A stretch of DNA of 64,000 nt from Acetatifactor sp. (GTDB lineage: Bacteria > Bacillota > Clostridia > Lachnospirales > Lachnospiraceae): assembly GCA_016290775.1 (NCBI GenBank), contig JAEEVF010000001.1:744001-808000 (forward strand). Reading direction: 5' to 3'. Within the stretch, counting starts at the first letter, position 1; the number at the start of each line of letters is the position of its first letter. The notes under the pieces are model-generated. The model did no database searches. It saw only the letters and a program-made list of their open reading frames with translations, and was not told the DNA's origin. Below, in pieces: positions 43,587-52,982 of this stretch. Both the position numbers and the translations under genes were made by a program.

Positions 43587-45035
43587 TTATCCCTTTACGC
43601 CGCCTTGGTAAGTGATGCCATCTACCAAGTACTCCTCTCCGTAGAGGAAAACAAGGAGCGTCGGTACCATGTAGATCGTGGCAACTGCGAATGCAAGTCC
43701 CACCTCACCGCTGTTGATCTTACTTAGGAACACGGACAAGGGATGCTTTTCTCCGTCCGCAAGAAGGATGAGGGGCTGTTCCACCATGTTCCAGTAATCG
43801 ATGAAGACCAGGATCGCGGCGGAACAGATGGCGCCTTTACACAGCGGCAAGCAGATCCTTCGATAGATCTGCCATTCACCTGCGCCGTCAATCTGCGCGG
43901 CTTCGATCATGGATTGGGGGATCCTCCTCATAAACTTTGTCAGCAGGTAAACGGCAAAGGGTGAAAAGATTCCGGGCAGCCATATGGACCAATAAGTATC
44001 AAGTATCTTAAGCTTCTCACTCACCAGGTAATTGGGTACCAAGGTAACCTGATAAGGCATCAGCATCAAGATCACGTAAGCGAAAAAGATGATCGCGCGA
44101 AGCTTTCCGGTATATCTTGCAAAGCCATAGGATGCAAGGGTCGCAACGATCAGCTGGAACAACACGATCGGTCCGACCAGCACGACGGAGTTCCAAAACT
44201 TCAGCAAATACTGCGGGCTCTTAAACAGCACCGTGATATACTGGCTAAAGGAAACAATGTCCGGAATGAACTTCAGGTTTACCTTTTCGGAAATATATAC
44301 CTTACCGCCATTCGCGTTGGTTGCAAAAACGCTTCCGTAATTGCTTGCGATCTCCGCCGATCCCATAAAGGAATTGGAGATCGTAAGTACGATCGGCATG
44401 AGGAACAGGAATGCAAAGATTGCAGCCACGATTGTCGCAAGAGTCAGGCGAATGGCCTTATCGATCTTTTTACGCCTTGCCTGGCGCTTATCCATCTTGA
44501 CGATCATCTCTTTGGTCAGCACTTTGCCTTTGCGCTGCCAGATGACCTCCTTAGGAGGGGCCTTCGGAACTACGGGAACGACAGGTTCCTCTTCGTCTTG
44601 CTCTGCCTTTGCAATGTCCGTGTCCGTCTTTACTTCTGAAACTTTGGGCTCCTCTTGGGCCTTCGTAGGCTCAACAGCCTTGCGGATCTCAAGTCCCTTG
44701 AAAACACCGGATTTCTCGGACAGCTCTTGTGCCTTGTGAACCTCAGGGATCTTATTCTCTTCCGGAATCTCGGGAAGCGCCATGTTTTCCTGAACTGCCG
44801 CATTTTCCGAAGCTGCTACGTTTTCCAGAACTGCTTCGCTTTCCGGAACCACTGTGTTTTCCGGAACTGCCACATTTTCCGAAGCTACTACGTTTTCCTG
44901 AACCGCTTCGCTTTCCTGAACCACTGCGTTTTCCAGAACTGCCGTGCTTTCTTCGGACTTCGGAGTTTCATTGGCTTCGAGTTCGGACTGATCTACTCGT
45001 ATTTCTTTCATGATTTCAGCAACGTCATCAATCAT
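43587..45035 (-). CDS. MalG-type ABC permease with long repeat-bearing N-terminal extension
   Basis: The 482-residue protein is a carbohydrate-type ABC permease. The membrane part begins near residue 200 and has the EAA loop SMIEAAQIDGAGEWQIYRRI, which docks the ATPase. About 200 cytoplasmic residues precede it, including a hexapeptide repeat (residues 35-88) and a Lys/Glu/Pro-rich linker; normal MalG proteins lack this. Its ATG shares one base with the upstream permease stop (TAATG), so the two are translationally coupled. Confidence 0.88.
   Translation of the reverse strand: MIDDVAEIMKEIRVDQSELEANETPKSEESTAVLENAVVQESEAVQENVVASENVAVPENTVVPESEAVLENVAASENAAVQENMALPEIPEENKIPEVHKAQELSEKSGVFKGLEIRKAVEPTKAQEEPKVSEVKTDTDIAKAEQDEEEPVVPVVPKAPPKEVIWQRKGKVLTKEMIVKMDKRQARRKKIDKAIRLTLATIVAAIFAFLFLMPIVLTISNSFMGSAEIASNYGSVFATNANGGKVYISEKVNLKFIPDIVSFSQYITVLFKSPQYLLKFWNSVVLVGPIVLFQLIVATLASYGFARYTGKLRAIIFFAYVILMLMPYQVTLVPNYLVSEKLKILDTYWSIWLPGIFSPFAVYLLTKFMRRIPQSMIEAAQIDGAGEWQIYRRICLPLCKGAICSAAILVFIDYWNMVEQPLILLADGEKHPLSVFLSKINSGEVGLAFAVATIYMVPTLLVFLYGEEYLVDGITYQGGVKG
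44772..44933 (-). repeat. nine tandem 18-bp coding repeats (hexapeptide ENxxVx)
   Basis: Nine 18-bp units encode ENAVVQ, ESEAVQ, ENVVAS, ENVAVP, ENTVVP, ESEAVL, ENVAAS, ENAAVQ and ENMALP in the N-terminal extension of the MalG-like permease. Confidence 0.85.
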
Positions 45036-45982
45036 TAGCCTTCCACGTCCTTTCCGAAGCGTTCCTCGATCAGGAATAAAAGACCTATGATCACGATCAT
45101 TACAAGCGACATCATGATGGCGCCTGCTGAAAGTGCCTGGTAGTCCAGCCTCTTAAATTTGTTATTCATATAGTGCTGCAGCATATACATGCTCGGGTAT
45201 GGATAATCCGTGGTCAACAGGTAGATCTCGCGGAAGATCTTAAAGGAGCTGATCAGGGACATGATTGTCACGAATAAAATGGTGGAAGAAAGATAACGGA
45301 TCTTCACGTAAAAGAAGGTCTGGAACGGGTTTGCGCTTTCCAGTCTTGCCACCTCGAGCATGTCCTTCGGGATGCTGGCGAGGGCTGCCATGAAAAGGAT
45401 CATGTTGTAACCCAGATTCTTCCACAGGAACAGGACAACGATCACGATGATCGAATAGTCCGATTTCATCCAGTCGATACGTTCCAAGCCAAATTTCATG
45501 ATCAGGTCGTTTACGGCACCGTTGTTATGAAACAGCACCTGCCAGATCAATACGATGGATGCCACAGGCACCATCATGGGGCTTAAGAAAAAGGTCCTAA
45601 ACTGGCTTCTAAACGGGATATTCAAATCCAGCACCATGGCCAGGATCAAGCTAAGCACCATGGCCAGTGGAACTGCTATCGCGGAAAATAGCGCAGTGTT
45701 CTTCACTGCGGTCAAAAATGCTTCATTGGTCGCAACGCTCTTATAGTTCTCGATGCCAACGAAAATCGGATCGATGGGGCTGTCAACCAGGGAGTAGAAT
45801 ATGATAACGCCAAAAGGAACCAAGAAAAAGGTCATCACTCCCAGAAAACTGGGAGCGATGAACAGGCCTGATTTGAACCAAAGCTTTAAGAATCGCTTTA
45901 GGTTTCGCTTCGGGCGCTTGACCTTTGTTTTTGGTTCTTCGGAATGTGTTTTTGCTTTTGTTAATGAGATCTTTTTGTCCAA
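45035..45982 (-). CDS. MalF-type ABC sugar permease
   Basis: The 315-residue permease has six predicted membrane helices, starting near residue 38 (SGLFIAPSFLGVMTFFLVPF). The EAA loop reads DMLEVARLESANPFQTFFYV. The N-terminal ~30 residues are basic. It forms the transmembrane heterodimer with the MalG-like partner and should import a sugar, oligosaccharide or related solute delivered by the lipoprotein encoded 17 bp upstream. No ATP-binding subunit is encoded nearby; a shared MsmK/UgpC-type ATPase elsewhere is the usual solution in Firmicutes. Confidence 0.9.
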   Translation of the reverse strand: MDKKISLTKAKTHSEEPKTKVKRPKRNLKRFLKLWFKSGLFIAPSFLGVMTFFLVPFGVIIFYSLVDSPIDPIFVGIENYKSVATNEAFLTAVKNTALFSAIAVPLAMVLSLILAMVLDLNIPFRSQFRTFFLSPMMVPVASIVLIWQVLFHNNGAVNDLIMKFGLERIDWMKSDYSIIVIVVLFLWKNLGYNMILFMAALASIPKDMLEVARLESANPFQTFFYVKIRYLSSTILFVTIMSLISSFKIFREIYLLTTDYPYPSMYMLQHYMNNKFKRLDYQALSAGAIMMSLVMIVIIGLLFLIEERFGKDVEG

Positions 45983-45999
45983 AACAACTTCCTCGAATC

Positions 46000-48459
46000 T
46001 TATTTGTTTTCCTTTAAGTAGAGATTTAAGCGGCTCTGGATGACTTTTGCTGCTTCATCAACGCTCTTTGCTCCGTTGAAATATCCATCTGCTTCTTCGG
46101 TAATGATCTTAAACATCTCTTCATCATAGCCGGAACTCGGCAGCTTTGAGCCTGCAAGGAGCGTGTCCACCATGTCAACCTCTTCCTTGGTGATCGGCTT
46201 GTAGTTGTAACTCCATTCCTCACCGTTGTCACCGATCATGGTGTAACCGCCACCATAGTAATCCTCAATGATCGGATTACCGTTTACGTCCAACAGTTTC
46301 TCTCCATTCTCATCAAGTAAGTAATGAACCTCAAGTGATTTGGCTTTCTGCTTTTCATAAAGGGCCTTCAGCGTCGGGAAGCCTGCAAACATCATGCTTT
46401 CATCCTGCTCCGCGGTGATCACGCTTTCAAGGAAGGACCATGCTGCTTCTTTTTTGGTTGAAGCGGCATTGATGGCATATTGATCCTCAAGTCTCAGCAT
46501 ACAACCATTGCCACCGTCATAATTCGGGAATCCGATAAAGGTGACCGGTTCGTCGCCAAAATACGCCACTTCACTTTGCATGTCACGGAATCCGTAGATC
46601 CAGGTCATGTTAAGGAGAAGGCTGTTGTCTGCAAGCTGATACGGCGTAAGAGGTCTCGGTGCTTCGTAGTCAACGTCCGCAGGGAACATATTTGCAAATT
46701 GCAGGATTTCCTTGAATTCATCGTTGTCAAAGTCACAAGTACCCTTTGCAACGTCCATAAAGTGATCCAAATTCAGCATCAATACTACAACCGACAAAAT
46801 CTGCTCTTTGGTTTCATACTCAATAAGATTTGAGTTCGGATAAGCTTTCTTCAGCTTGATCATGTCGGAAACGGTCCATCCCATCTTGTCGCCAACCACG
46901 GATTTTTTCCCTGCCATCGTTTCAAGGGTGAAGGTCGATGCCAGTGAAACAAGTTTGCCGTTTATGGTACCGGCTTCAAGGATTCTATCGAGGAAATCCT
47001 CCTTATGGAGTACCGTGCTCTTTGCCAAGTAAGGAGCCAGATCTTCCAAGACTCCCTTCTTTGCGAACGTCTCGCCGTCAAAGTAAGAAAGATCAATAAT
47101 GTCAGGTCCTTTTCCTGCGATCAGCTCATTGGTCATGGTAGTGATCGCATCAGTGTAGCTTGTTTCACTCCAATTGTTCTCATCCATATAGGTCTTAATG
47201 GTCACGCGATACTTTTCATTTGTTTTGTTGAATTCCAAAGCTTTCTTGTTCAAAGACTGATCCTGATAAAGCGTGCCGATCGTGATGGTCTCGCGTCTTA
47301 CGACATCCTCGGTCCTCATCTTGGTAAGCTCCGCAAGCTGTGAGTTCCCGTTATTCCAGTCGTAGATGAGGGCAAAAATCTTTCCGTCGTAGACATAAAT
47401 ATCCGTAACCATGCTTCCGTCAACGTCACAATCCATCCAATTCAGAAGCTTCGTGGATTCTTCCTTTTCGAGGGAATATTCCTGAACGGAATTACTGTCA
47501 CAGCAAAGCACGTCTTTCTCGAGGCCGGGCAGGATGCATGCATTTCCGTTTGAAGTCGGGAATTTTGAATATTTCTTCCCAAATTTCTTCCCTTCAAAAT
47601 CTATAAGCGACAAAACGCATTCGTTGGTTACACTGGAATAATCATTAAATGCCGCATAAATGTTTCCGTCTTTTCCGGTGCCAAGTCCTGCGATCCATGA
47701 GTTGGGGTTGTCTTCAATCTTGCCAATGTATTTGCCATTTTCGTCGAAGAGCATGAGACCCGCGTTGTAAGAATAGACACAGACCCTTCCCTTAGAATCA
47801 GCTGCCATATCTTGTCCGTAAAAGCTCTCCTGCTCTCTTGCGATCTCGGTGAAATCCATGTCATAGAGTTGGTTGCCGTTCGGATCAAGTTTGATCATAT
47901 GATAATCCGACATTGCATACATCTTTTCATAATATGCGTTCCACTCATCGTCCGTCGCGCCTTCTCCGGGCTGCTTGGGACGGATCGTAGCAACATAGTA
48001 AACATTCCCTGCTTCATCTACGCAAAGGCCGTTTGCCTCATAGCCTTTCGGAAGCTTTGCGATGGTTTGTTCCTCTCCTAAGCCTTCCGAAGTCAGCGGA
48101 TACTTCACGATGGAATAAGACGTGCCATAATCCGCTTCTTCAGCGTCATCGCTTCCCTGAAAAACATAATCTCCGTTCTCGTCCACGGAATAATTGTTTG
48201 AATAATCATATTTGATCGAATATGCCGCATCCTTGCCAATTGCAACGGACGACATACTCATCATGTTGGCAGGAAGGTCAATAAACCTGGCAACATAGGT
48301 GAATTCAGGCACAGGCTCATCCACGGATTTGCCAGTCTTCGCGTTGTCTGCCTTTGTCCCCTTTTTCGCATTGCTACATGCCGTCAGTGCCAGGGAAAGG
48401 ATCAGGATTGCCCCTAAAACTAACCATTTTTTGCTTTTTATTTCTTTGTTGAATCTCAT
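46000..48459 (-). CDS. large extracellular solute-binding lipoprotein (first gene of operon)
   Basis: The 819-residue lipoprotein starts MRFNKEIKSKK and has a lipobox LALTAC (Cys about residue 29). As in the paralogue downstream, a long N-terminal extension (to about residue 375, with segments like GNVYYVATIRPKQPGEG and GNIYAAFNDYSSVTN that suggest a beta-propeller) precedes the solute-binding domain (RETITIGTLYQDQSLNKKAL onward). ATG 48459 was chosen because GGAGGAG lies five bases upstream; a longer open frame reaches into the promoter. It begins the transport operon. Confidence 0.85.
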   Translation of the reverse strand: MRFNKEIKSKKWLVLGAILILSLALTACSNAKKGTKADNAKTGKSVDEPVPEFTYVARFIDLPANMMSMSSVAIGKDAAYSIKYDYSNNYSVDENGDYVFQGSDDAEEADYGTSYSIVKYPLTSEGLGEEQTIAKLPKGYEANGLCVDEAGNVYYVATIRPKQPGEGATDDEWNAYYEKMYAMSDYHMIKLDPNGNQLYDMDFTEIAREQESFYGQDMAADSKGRVCVYSYNAGLMLFDENGKYIGKIEDNPNSWIAGLGTGKDGNIYAAFNDYSSVTNECVLSLIDFEGKKFGKKYSKFPTSNGNACILPGLEKDVLCCDSNSVQEYSLEKEESTKLLNWMDCDVDGSMVTDIYVYDGKIFALIYDWNNGNSQLAELTKMRTEDVVRRETITIGTLYQDQSLNKKALEFNKTNEKYRVTIKTYMDENNWSETSYTDAITTMTNELIAGKGPDIIDLSYFDGETFAKKGVLEDLAPYLAKSTVLHKEDFLDRILEAGTINGKLVSLASTFTLETMAGKKSVVGDKMGWTVSDMIKLKKAYPNSNLIEYETKEQILSVVVLMLNLDHFMDVAKGTCDFDNDEFKEILQFANMFPADVDYEAPRPLTPYQLADNSLLLNMTWIYGFRDMQSEVAYFGDEPVTFIGFPNYDGGNGCMLRLEDQYAINAASTKKEAAWSFLESVITAEQDESMMFAGFPTLKALYEKQKAKSLEVHYLLDENGEKLLDVNGNPIIEDYYGGGYTMIGDNGEEWSYNYKPITKEEVDMVDTLLAGSKLPSSGYDEEMFKIITEEADGYFNGAKSVDEAAKVIQSRLNLYLKENK

Positions 48460-48541
48460 GTTTTCTCCTCCACGAATCACCCTTAAACTAGCCGCTTGGA
48501 ATGGAAACTCCGAGGCGTCCCGAAATCTCCCTTCCGCGTTC

Positions 48542-48570
48542 ATTATGTCAAAGTAGCATGGATTTGTCAA
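48542..48570 (-). promoter_or_regulatory. sigma-A promoter of the transport operon
   Basis: On the minus strand this is a perfect TTGACA (48565-48570), a 17-bp spacer and CATAAT (48542-48547), about 80 bp before the lipoprotein start. The rest of the 240-bp gap (48460-48699) shows two copies of TTCTTCATATT near 48601 and 48652 and nothing else clear. Confidence 0.75.
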
Positions 48571-48699
48571 CTTAAGAATTCCTAAAGAAAAACCGCGATT
48601 TCTTCATATTTCCGTAACATTCTTAACCTTGTTTTAAAATCTCGAGAAACCTTCTTCATATTCTTTTAAAATGACAAAAAACGAAAACTTTTTACCTGT

Positions 48700-51600
48700 T
48701 TAGTCAACACTCTTTAGACTTTCGGTCATGCTGATCTCCTCAAGCTTCCGATTCATCATAAGGCTGATCAAAAACGAGAAAAGAAGGGTTAAGATCACAC
48801 TGTAAAGGAAGCTTATGGGAGAGATCCTTACGCCAAAGGTGACCATTTCCACCTTGATCTCGTGCATGACAAAGGCATGGAGCCATTTTCCCATAAAAAG
48901 CCCCACAAATGCCCCCAGGATCGTGAGTAAAATGTTTTCACGAAAGACGTAAAGCGCCGTCTCGCCGGAATAAAAGCCAAGCACCTTGATTGTCGCAATC
49001 TCCCTTATACGCTCCGTGATATTAATGTTCGTCAGGTTATAAAGAACAATGAACGCAAGACCTGCCGCGCAGATGATGATCACGACTACGATCAGGTCCA
49101 TGCTCTTCATCATGGCGCTAAAGCGTTTCACCATTTCCTTTGTCATGGAGACGCTCGTAACGCCGCTCATCCGCATGATGCGCGGAGCGATCTCTCCCGC
49201 GCTCGTGCCCTCCGAAACCTTGATATAAGCATTTGCTGGCGCATATTTTGAAAATGCGTCCTCATATGTGGATCTGGTCAGATAGACATAGTTAAAGATA
49301 TAGTTTTTGGAAATTCCCTTTACGTAAACTTGAAGCTCCCTTTGATCCTGGTCCCTAAGGACTACCTCGTCTCCCTCCTTGATCCCCAGCAGCTCCGCAA
49401 CACCGTCCGTAACTACGGCTTCTCCCATCTTTGGCTTTGTTATTTCTTCGCCATCCTTCGCTTTTAACGAGACAAATTCCCGAAGCTCCTCCTGTGACAG
49501 ATCATCCTCAAACGTGATGACCGTAACCCCCTTTTGCCCCTTGGAGCCCACAAGGTCAAGGGAAGTCTCCTGATAGATCATATAGCGGTCCACCCCTTTT
49601 TCCTTCAGTGCCTCCAGCTTTTGAAGGAATGCGTCATCCGCTTCGTTTTGAAGCATAACGCTTATGTCCTGCAACTGGATCTCAGAGTATTGCATGTCTG
49701 CAACCCCTGCGATGGAGTCCTTAAGGCCAAATCCCGTGAGAAGAAGCGCCGTGCATCCGCCAATGCCAAGCACCATCATGAAAAAACGCTTTTTGTAGCG
49801 AAGGACGTTTCGAACGGCGACCTTGCGCAAGAAGCTCAGGCGCTTCCAGAGAAACGGCAAGTATTCCAGGATCACGCGTTTGCCGGCCTTGGGCGCCCTT
49901 GGACGCATCAATTCGCTTGCATTCGCATGTAGTTCCTTATTACAGGAAAGATAGGTCGCACCCACGCTGCAAAGAATGGATACCACAAGAGAGATGCATG
50001 CAAGCATCGGATCAAAGACAAATGCAATGGGGCCTGCGGAGTATATGATCCCGTACACCGTCCAGATGACCCACGGGAAGAAATGCGTGCCGAAGGCATA
50101 GCCAACGATCGCACCAGTCAGTGCGGCGGATCCGGAATAAAACAGAAACTTAAACATGATCCTGCCGTCGGAATATCCAAGGGCCTTTAATACGCCGATC
50201 TGTGTTCTTTGCTCTTCCACCATGCGATTCATTGTAGTCACGCAGATCAGTGCCGCAACGAGGAAGAAAAACACGGGAAAAACATTGGCGATACCGTCCA
50301 CGATGGCCGAATCACTTTCAAAGCAAACGTACCCAATGTTCGTGTCTCTGCCAAGCAGGTAGGACTTTGGAGCTTCTCCCCTGTCAAGGCGGTCCTTAAG
50401 CTTTTGGATCTCCCCCTTCGCATCGGTGGTTTTTTCTTCATATTCTGAAAGGCCGTCGGAATATTCCTGAAAGCCCTTTTCATATTCCGTCCGCGCTTCC
50501 CTTAAGGTCACTTCCGCATCATTGAGTTCTTTTTCTTTTTCCGGGATGGTGCGCTCCGCTTCCTCAATTTGTCTTTTGCCATCCTCCAGCTTTCTTTTTC
50601 CTGCCTTTAGGTCCGCTTCGCCCTGCTCCAGCTTTTTTTGATTCTCCAGCAATGCCTTCTTGCCCTCGTAAAGGGCCTCTTTGCCTTTTAGGATCGCCTC
50701 CTCGCCTTCCTTGATCCGCTTTAGGCTCTCCTCCAGTTCTTGTTTCCCTGCATTGATCTGCGCAATCTGAGCGGTGGTCTCCTGATAGCGTTTGCTCAGG
50801 TCGGCAAGCTTTTGGTCCAGCTTTTTTTGCTCGCTTTCGATGGCTTCCCGCTCTTTTTCAAATTCTTCTGCATAGAGGCCAGAAAGGCCAAGATTTTTCG
50901 CCGTCTGCTCCCTGTAGCCTAAGGATTTCGTCCTTTTTTCCAGGTCTTCCTTCGCCTGATCGATCTCCTTTTGCTCTGCGATCTCATCTTCCAAGGCAAA
51001 CTGAACCTGCATTTCCCCCAACTGAAGCGTCATTTTTGCGGCCTCTGCCTGCGTCTTTCCTTCCGTCAGCTGTGCTTCCTTTTCGGCAAGAAGCTTTTCG
51101 TTTTCTTCGATCTGCTTTTTCGCCTTCTCAAGCTCCTGCCTTCCCTTTTCTAACTCCGGCTCTTTCTCTTCTATTTGCGCCTTTCCGTCCTCTAAGTCTT
51201 TCTTTGCCTGCTCAAGATCTTGCTTTGCCTGCGAAATGGCTTCTCTTCCCTCCTTCAGCTTTGCCTCTCCGTCAGTCAGTTCTTCATTCGCATCCGCAAG
51301 CTTTTTCTTCGCTGCGGCAAGCTCCGCTTTGCCTTTCGCACTTTTTTCGGTGAGAATGTCCCTCGCATCGCGGATCACTCTTGGCAGTTCCTCAAGGCGC
51401 ATCTGGCCTGCTTGCACCAAAAGATCCTTCCAGCGATCCTCCCTTCCTTCTAGATAGGCATCATATTCTTCCGAATAGAGCGGGAAATTCTCCTTTAGTT
51501 TCACATAGATTTCGGTGTAATCTTTTGAAGAAAACTCTTCTCTTGGAAGGAAAAAGAAGGCATCCACGGTGCCCGTTCCCAATGCGGAAGTGCCGCGTTC

Positions 51601-52143
51601 AAACTGAATGTAGAGTGGTGATTTGACAAGGCCTACGATACGATATTCCGTGTGCTCAAAATCAGTGATCTCGTCACCTTCGTTTTCAGGAACGATGCGG
51701 ATGGTTCTGTTCAGGGAATTCCTAAGATAATATTCATCCGCAAGGATCTCGCCCTCCGCCTCGGGCATTCTCCCCGCGACAAGGACCAACTGGTTTACGT
51801 CCATCGTGATGCTGTGAAACCGCCCAACGTTCCTTGCAGTGGAATCGCCAAACAAATAATAGGCATCGAAAGAAAGAGCTCCCTCCGCCGCCGCACAGTC
51901 TTCCTGCGCAGCCAGAAGCTCTACCTGCTCATCCGAAAACCCCAATTCTCCAAGAACGTGATAATCATAAAAAGAGGTTCTCTCAAAATATCTAGTTGTT
52001 GACTTGTAGAAGTCATCCTTTACGACCTTCAGACCCGCAAAGATTGCTACGCCAAGTGCCACAATGCCAAAGATGGCAAGGAATCTTCCAAGGCTTCCCT
52101 TGATCTCGCGGATCGCAGATCTCCAGATCATGGAATGATGCAT
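48700..52143 (-). CDS. FtsX/MacB-type ABC permease with large coiled-coil extracytoplasmic insert
   Basis: The 1,147-residue permease starts MHHSMIWRSAIREIKG with a membrane helix near residues 20-40. A periplasmic-type domain follows, then a ~330-residue Glu/Lys/Leu/Ala coiled coil (about residues 265-600). A first FtsX core comes next (VFPVFFFLVAALICVTTMNR ... RTQIGVLKALGYSDGRI). A second soluble domain leads to a final FtsX core (IICAAGLAFIVLYNLTNINI ... IATIKVLGFYSGE). Such permeases move lipids or peptides or transmit force rather than import sugars. ATG 52143 was chosen (GGAG nearby) over a GTG that overlaps the ATPase gene. The ATPase lies directly upstream. Confidence 0.9.
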   Translation of the reverse strand: MHHSMIWRSAIREIKGSLGRFLAIFGIVALGVAIFAGLKVVKDDFYKSTTRYFERTSFYDYHVLGELGFSDEQVELLAAQEDCAAAEGALSFDAYYLFGDSTARNVGRFHSITMDVNQLVLVAGRMPEAEGEILADEYYLRNSLNRTIRIVPENEGDEITDFEHTEYRIVGLVKSPLYIQFERGTSALGTGTVDAFFFLPREEFSSKDYTEIYVKLKENFPLYSEEYDAYLEGREDRWKDLLVQAGQMRLEELPRVIRDARDILTEKSAKGKAELAAAKKKLADANEELTDGEAKLKEGREAISQAKQDLEQAKKDLEDGKAQIEEKEPELEKGRQELEKAKKQIEENEKLLAEKEAQLTEGKTQAEAAKMTLQLGEMQVQFALEDEIAEQKEIDQAKEDLEKRTKSLGYREQTAKNLGLSGLYAEEFEKEREAIESEQKKLDQKLADLSKRYQETTAQIAQINAGKQELEESLKRIKEGEEAILKGKEALYEGKKALLENQKKLEQGEADLKAGKRKLEDGKRQIEEAERTIPEKEKELNDAEVTLREARTEYEKGFQEYSDGLSEYEEKTTDAKGEIQKLKDRLDRGEAPKSYLLGRDTNIGYVCFESDSAIVDGIANVFPVFFFLVAALICVTTMNRMVEEQRTQIGVLKALGYSDGRIMFKFLFYSGSAALTGAIVGYAFGTHFFPWVIWTVYGIIYSAGPIAFVFDPMLACISLVVSILCSVGATYLSCNKELHANASELMRPRAPKAGKRVILEYLPFLWKRLSFLRKVAVRNVLRYKKRFFMMVLGIGGCTALLLTGFGLKDSIAGVADMQYSEIQLQDISVMLQNEADDAFLQKLEALKEKGVDRYMIYQETSLDLVGSKGQKGVTVITFEDDLSQEELREFVSLKAKDGEEITKPKMGEAVVTDGVAELLGIKEGDEVVLRDQDQRELQVYVKGISKNYIFNYVYLTRSTYEDAFSKYAPANAYIKVSEGTSAGEIAPRIMRMSGVTSVSMTKEMVKRFSAMMKSMDLIVVVIIICAAGLAFIVLYNLTNINITERIREIATIKVLGFYSGETALYVFRENILLTILGAFVGLFMGKWLHAFVMHEIKVEMVTFGVRISPISFLYSVILTLLFSFLISLMMNRKLEEISMTESLKSVD

Positions 52144-52162
52144 GTTCTCGCTCTCCGCCACT

Positions 52163-52870
52163 TTACCATTCAATTTCACTAATGTCCGTCGGAACTGGAT
52201 TCAGTTCAATCGACGTCACTGTTCCGCTCTTTACCGTGATCACGCGGTCCGCCATGGCTCGCAAGGCCGAATTGTGTGTGATCACGATCACGGTCTTTCC
52301 CATTTGCCTGCAGGTGTCCTGCAAGAGCTTTAGGATTGCTTTACCCGTCTGATAATCCAACGCACCCGTGGGTTCATCGCAAAGCAGGAGCTTGGGATTT
52401 TTCGCAAGGGCCCTTGCAATCGCAACTCGTTGCTGCTCTCCTCCGGAAAGCTGTGCCGGGAAGTTCGCCTTACGGTCAGCAAGACCGACTTCATTCAATA
52501 CCATGGCCGCATCCAGAGGATCTCTGCAGATCTGCGCCGCAAGCTCCACGTTTTCCAGCGCCGTCAGGTTTTGCACGAGATTATAGAATTGGAAAACAAA
52601 ACCAACCTCATGGCGTCTGTACTCCGTAAGTCGCCTTTTGTCAAACCTTGATATGTCCTGCCCGTCCAGAAGGACTCTACCTTCCGTGAGCGTGTCCATT
52701 CCTCCTAGGATGTTCAAAATGGTTGTTTTGCCCGCGCCCGAAGCGCCCACGATCACACAGAACTCCCCTTCATTCACGGTAAAATTCACGTCCCTAAGGG
52801 CTTCAATATTGACTTCACCTGTCCGATAGACCTTTCGGACGTTTTGAAAACATATAAAATCTTTTGTCAT
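52163..52870 (-). CDS. ABC transporter ATP-binding protein, LolD/MacB type
   Basis: The 235-residue ATPase shows Walker [19 protein letters not shown] (about residue 41), [20 protein letters not shown] (Q-loop), signature [18 protein letters not shown], Walker [13 protein letters not shown] and the H-loop [17 protein letters not shown]. The [17 protein letters not shown] start is typical of ATPases serving FtsX-family permeases. It precedes its permease by 19 bp and should power that protein. It is not the expected partner of the MalFG-like permeases further downstream, which need a MalK-type protein with a C-terminal regulatory domain. Confidence 0.95.
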   Translation of the reverse strand: MTKDFICFQNVRKVYRTGEVNIEALRDVNFTVNEGEFCVIVGASGAGKTTILNILGGMDTLTEGRVLLDGQDISRFDKRRLTEYRRHEVGFVFQFYNLVQNLTALENVELAAQICRDPLDAAMVLNEVGLADRKANFPAQLSGGEQQRVAIARALAKNPKLLLCDEPTGALDYQTGKAILKLLQDTCRQMGKTVIVITHNSALRAMADRVITVKSGTVTSIELNPVPTDISEIEW

Positions 52871-52874
52871 GGCT

Positions 52875-52957
52875 TTGCCTTTTTGATTTCATCTGTTATA
52901 ATGGGTAAGGAACAAGTTTCCACTAAGAATTATATCAAAAATATCAATAAATGAAAA
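52875..52957. promoter_or_regulatory. divergent promoter region (ABC/FtsX operon and tandem GT-C gene)
   Basis: Plus strand: TTGCCT (52875-52880), a 16-bp spacer and TATAAT (52897-52902), for the gene at 52983. Minus strand: TTTTCA (52952-52957), a 17-bp spacer and TATAAT (52929-52934), for the ATPase gene. Confidence 0.55.
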
Positions 52958-52982
52958 TGCCTATTTCTTTAAGGAGCTTCTT

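Noticed and set aside
52163..52870. Assigning this ATPase to the MalFG-type importer downstream
   Set aside because: It is a LolD/MacB-type ATPase of 235 residues without the MalK regulatory domain and is coupled to the FtsX permease; the importer has its own promoter.
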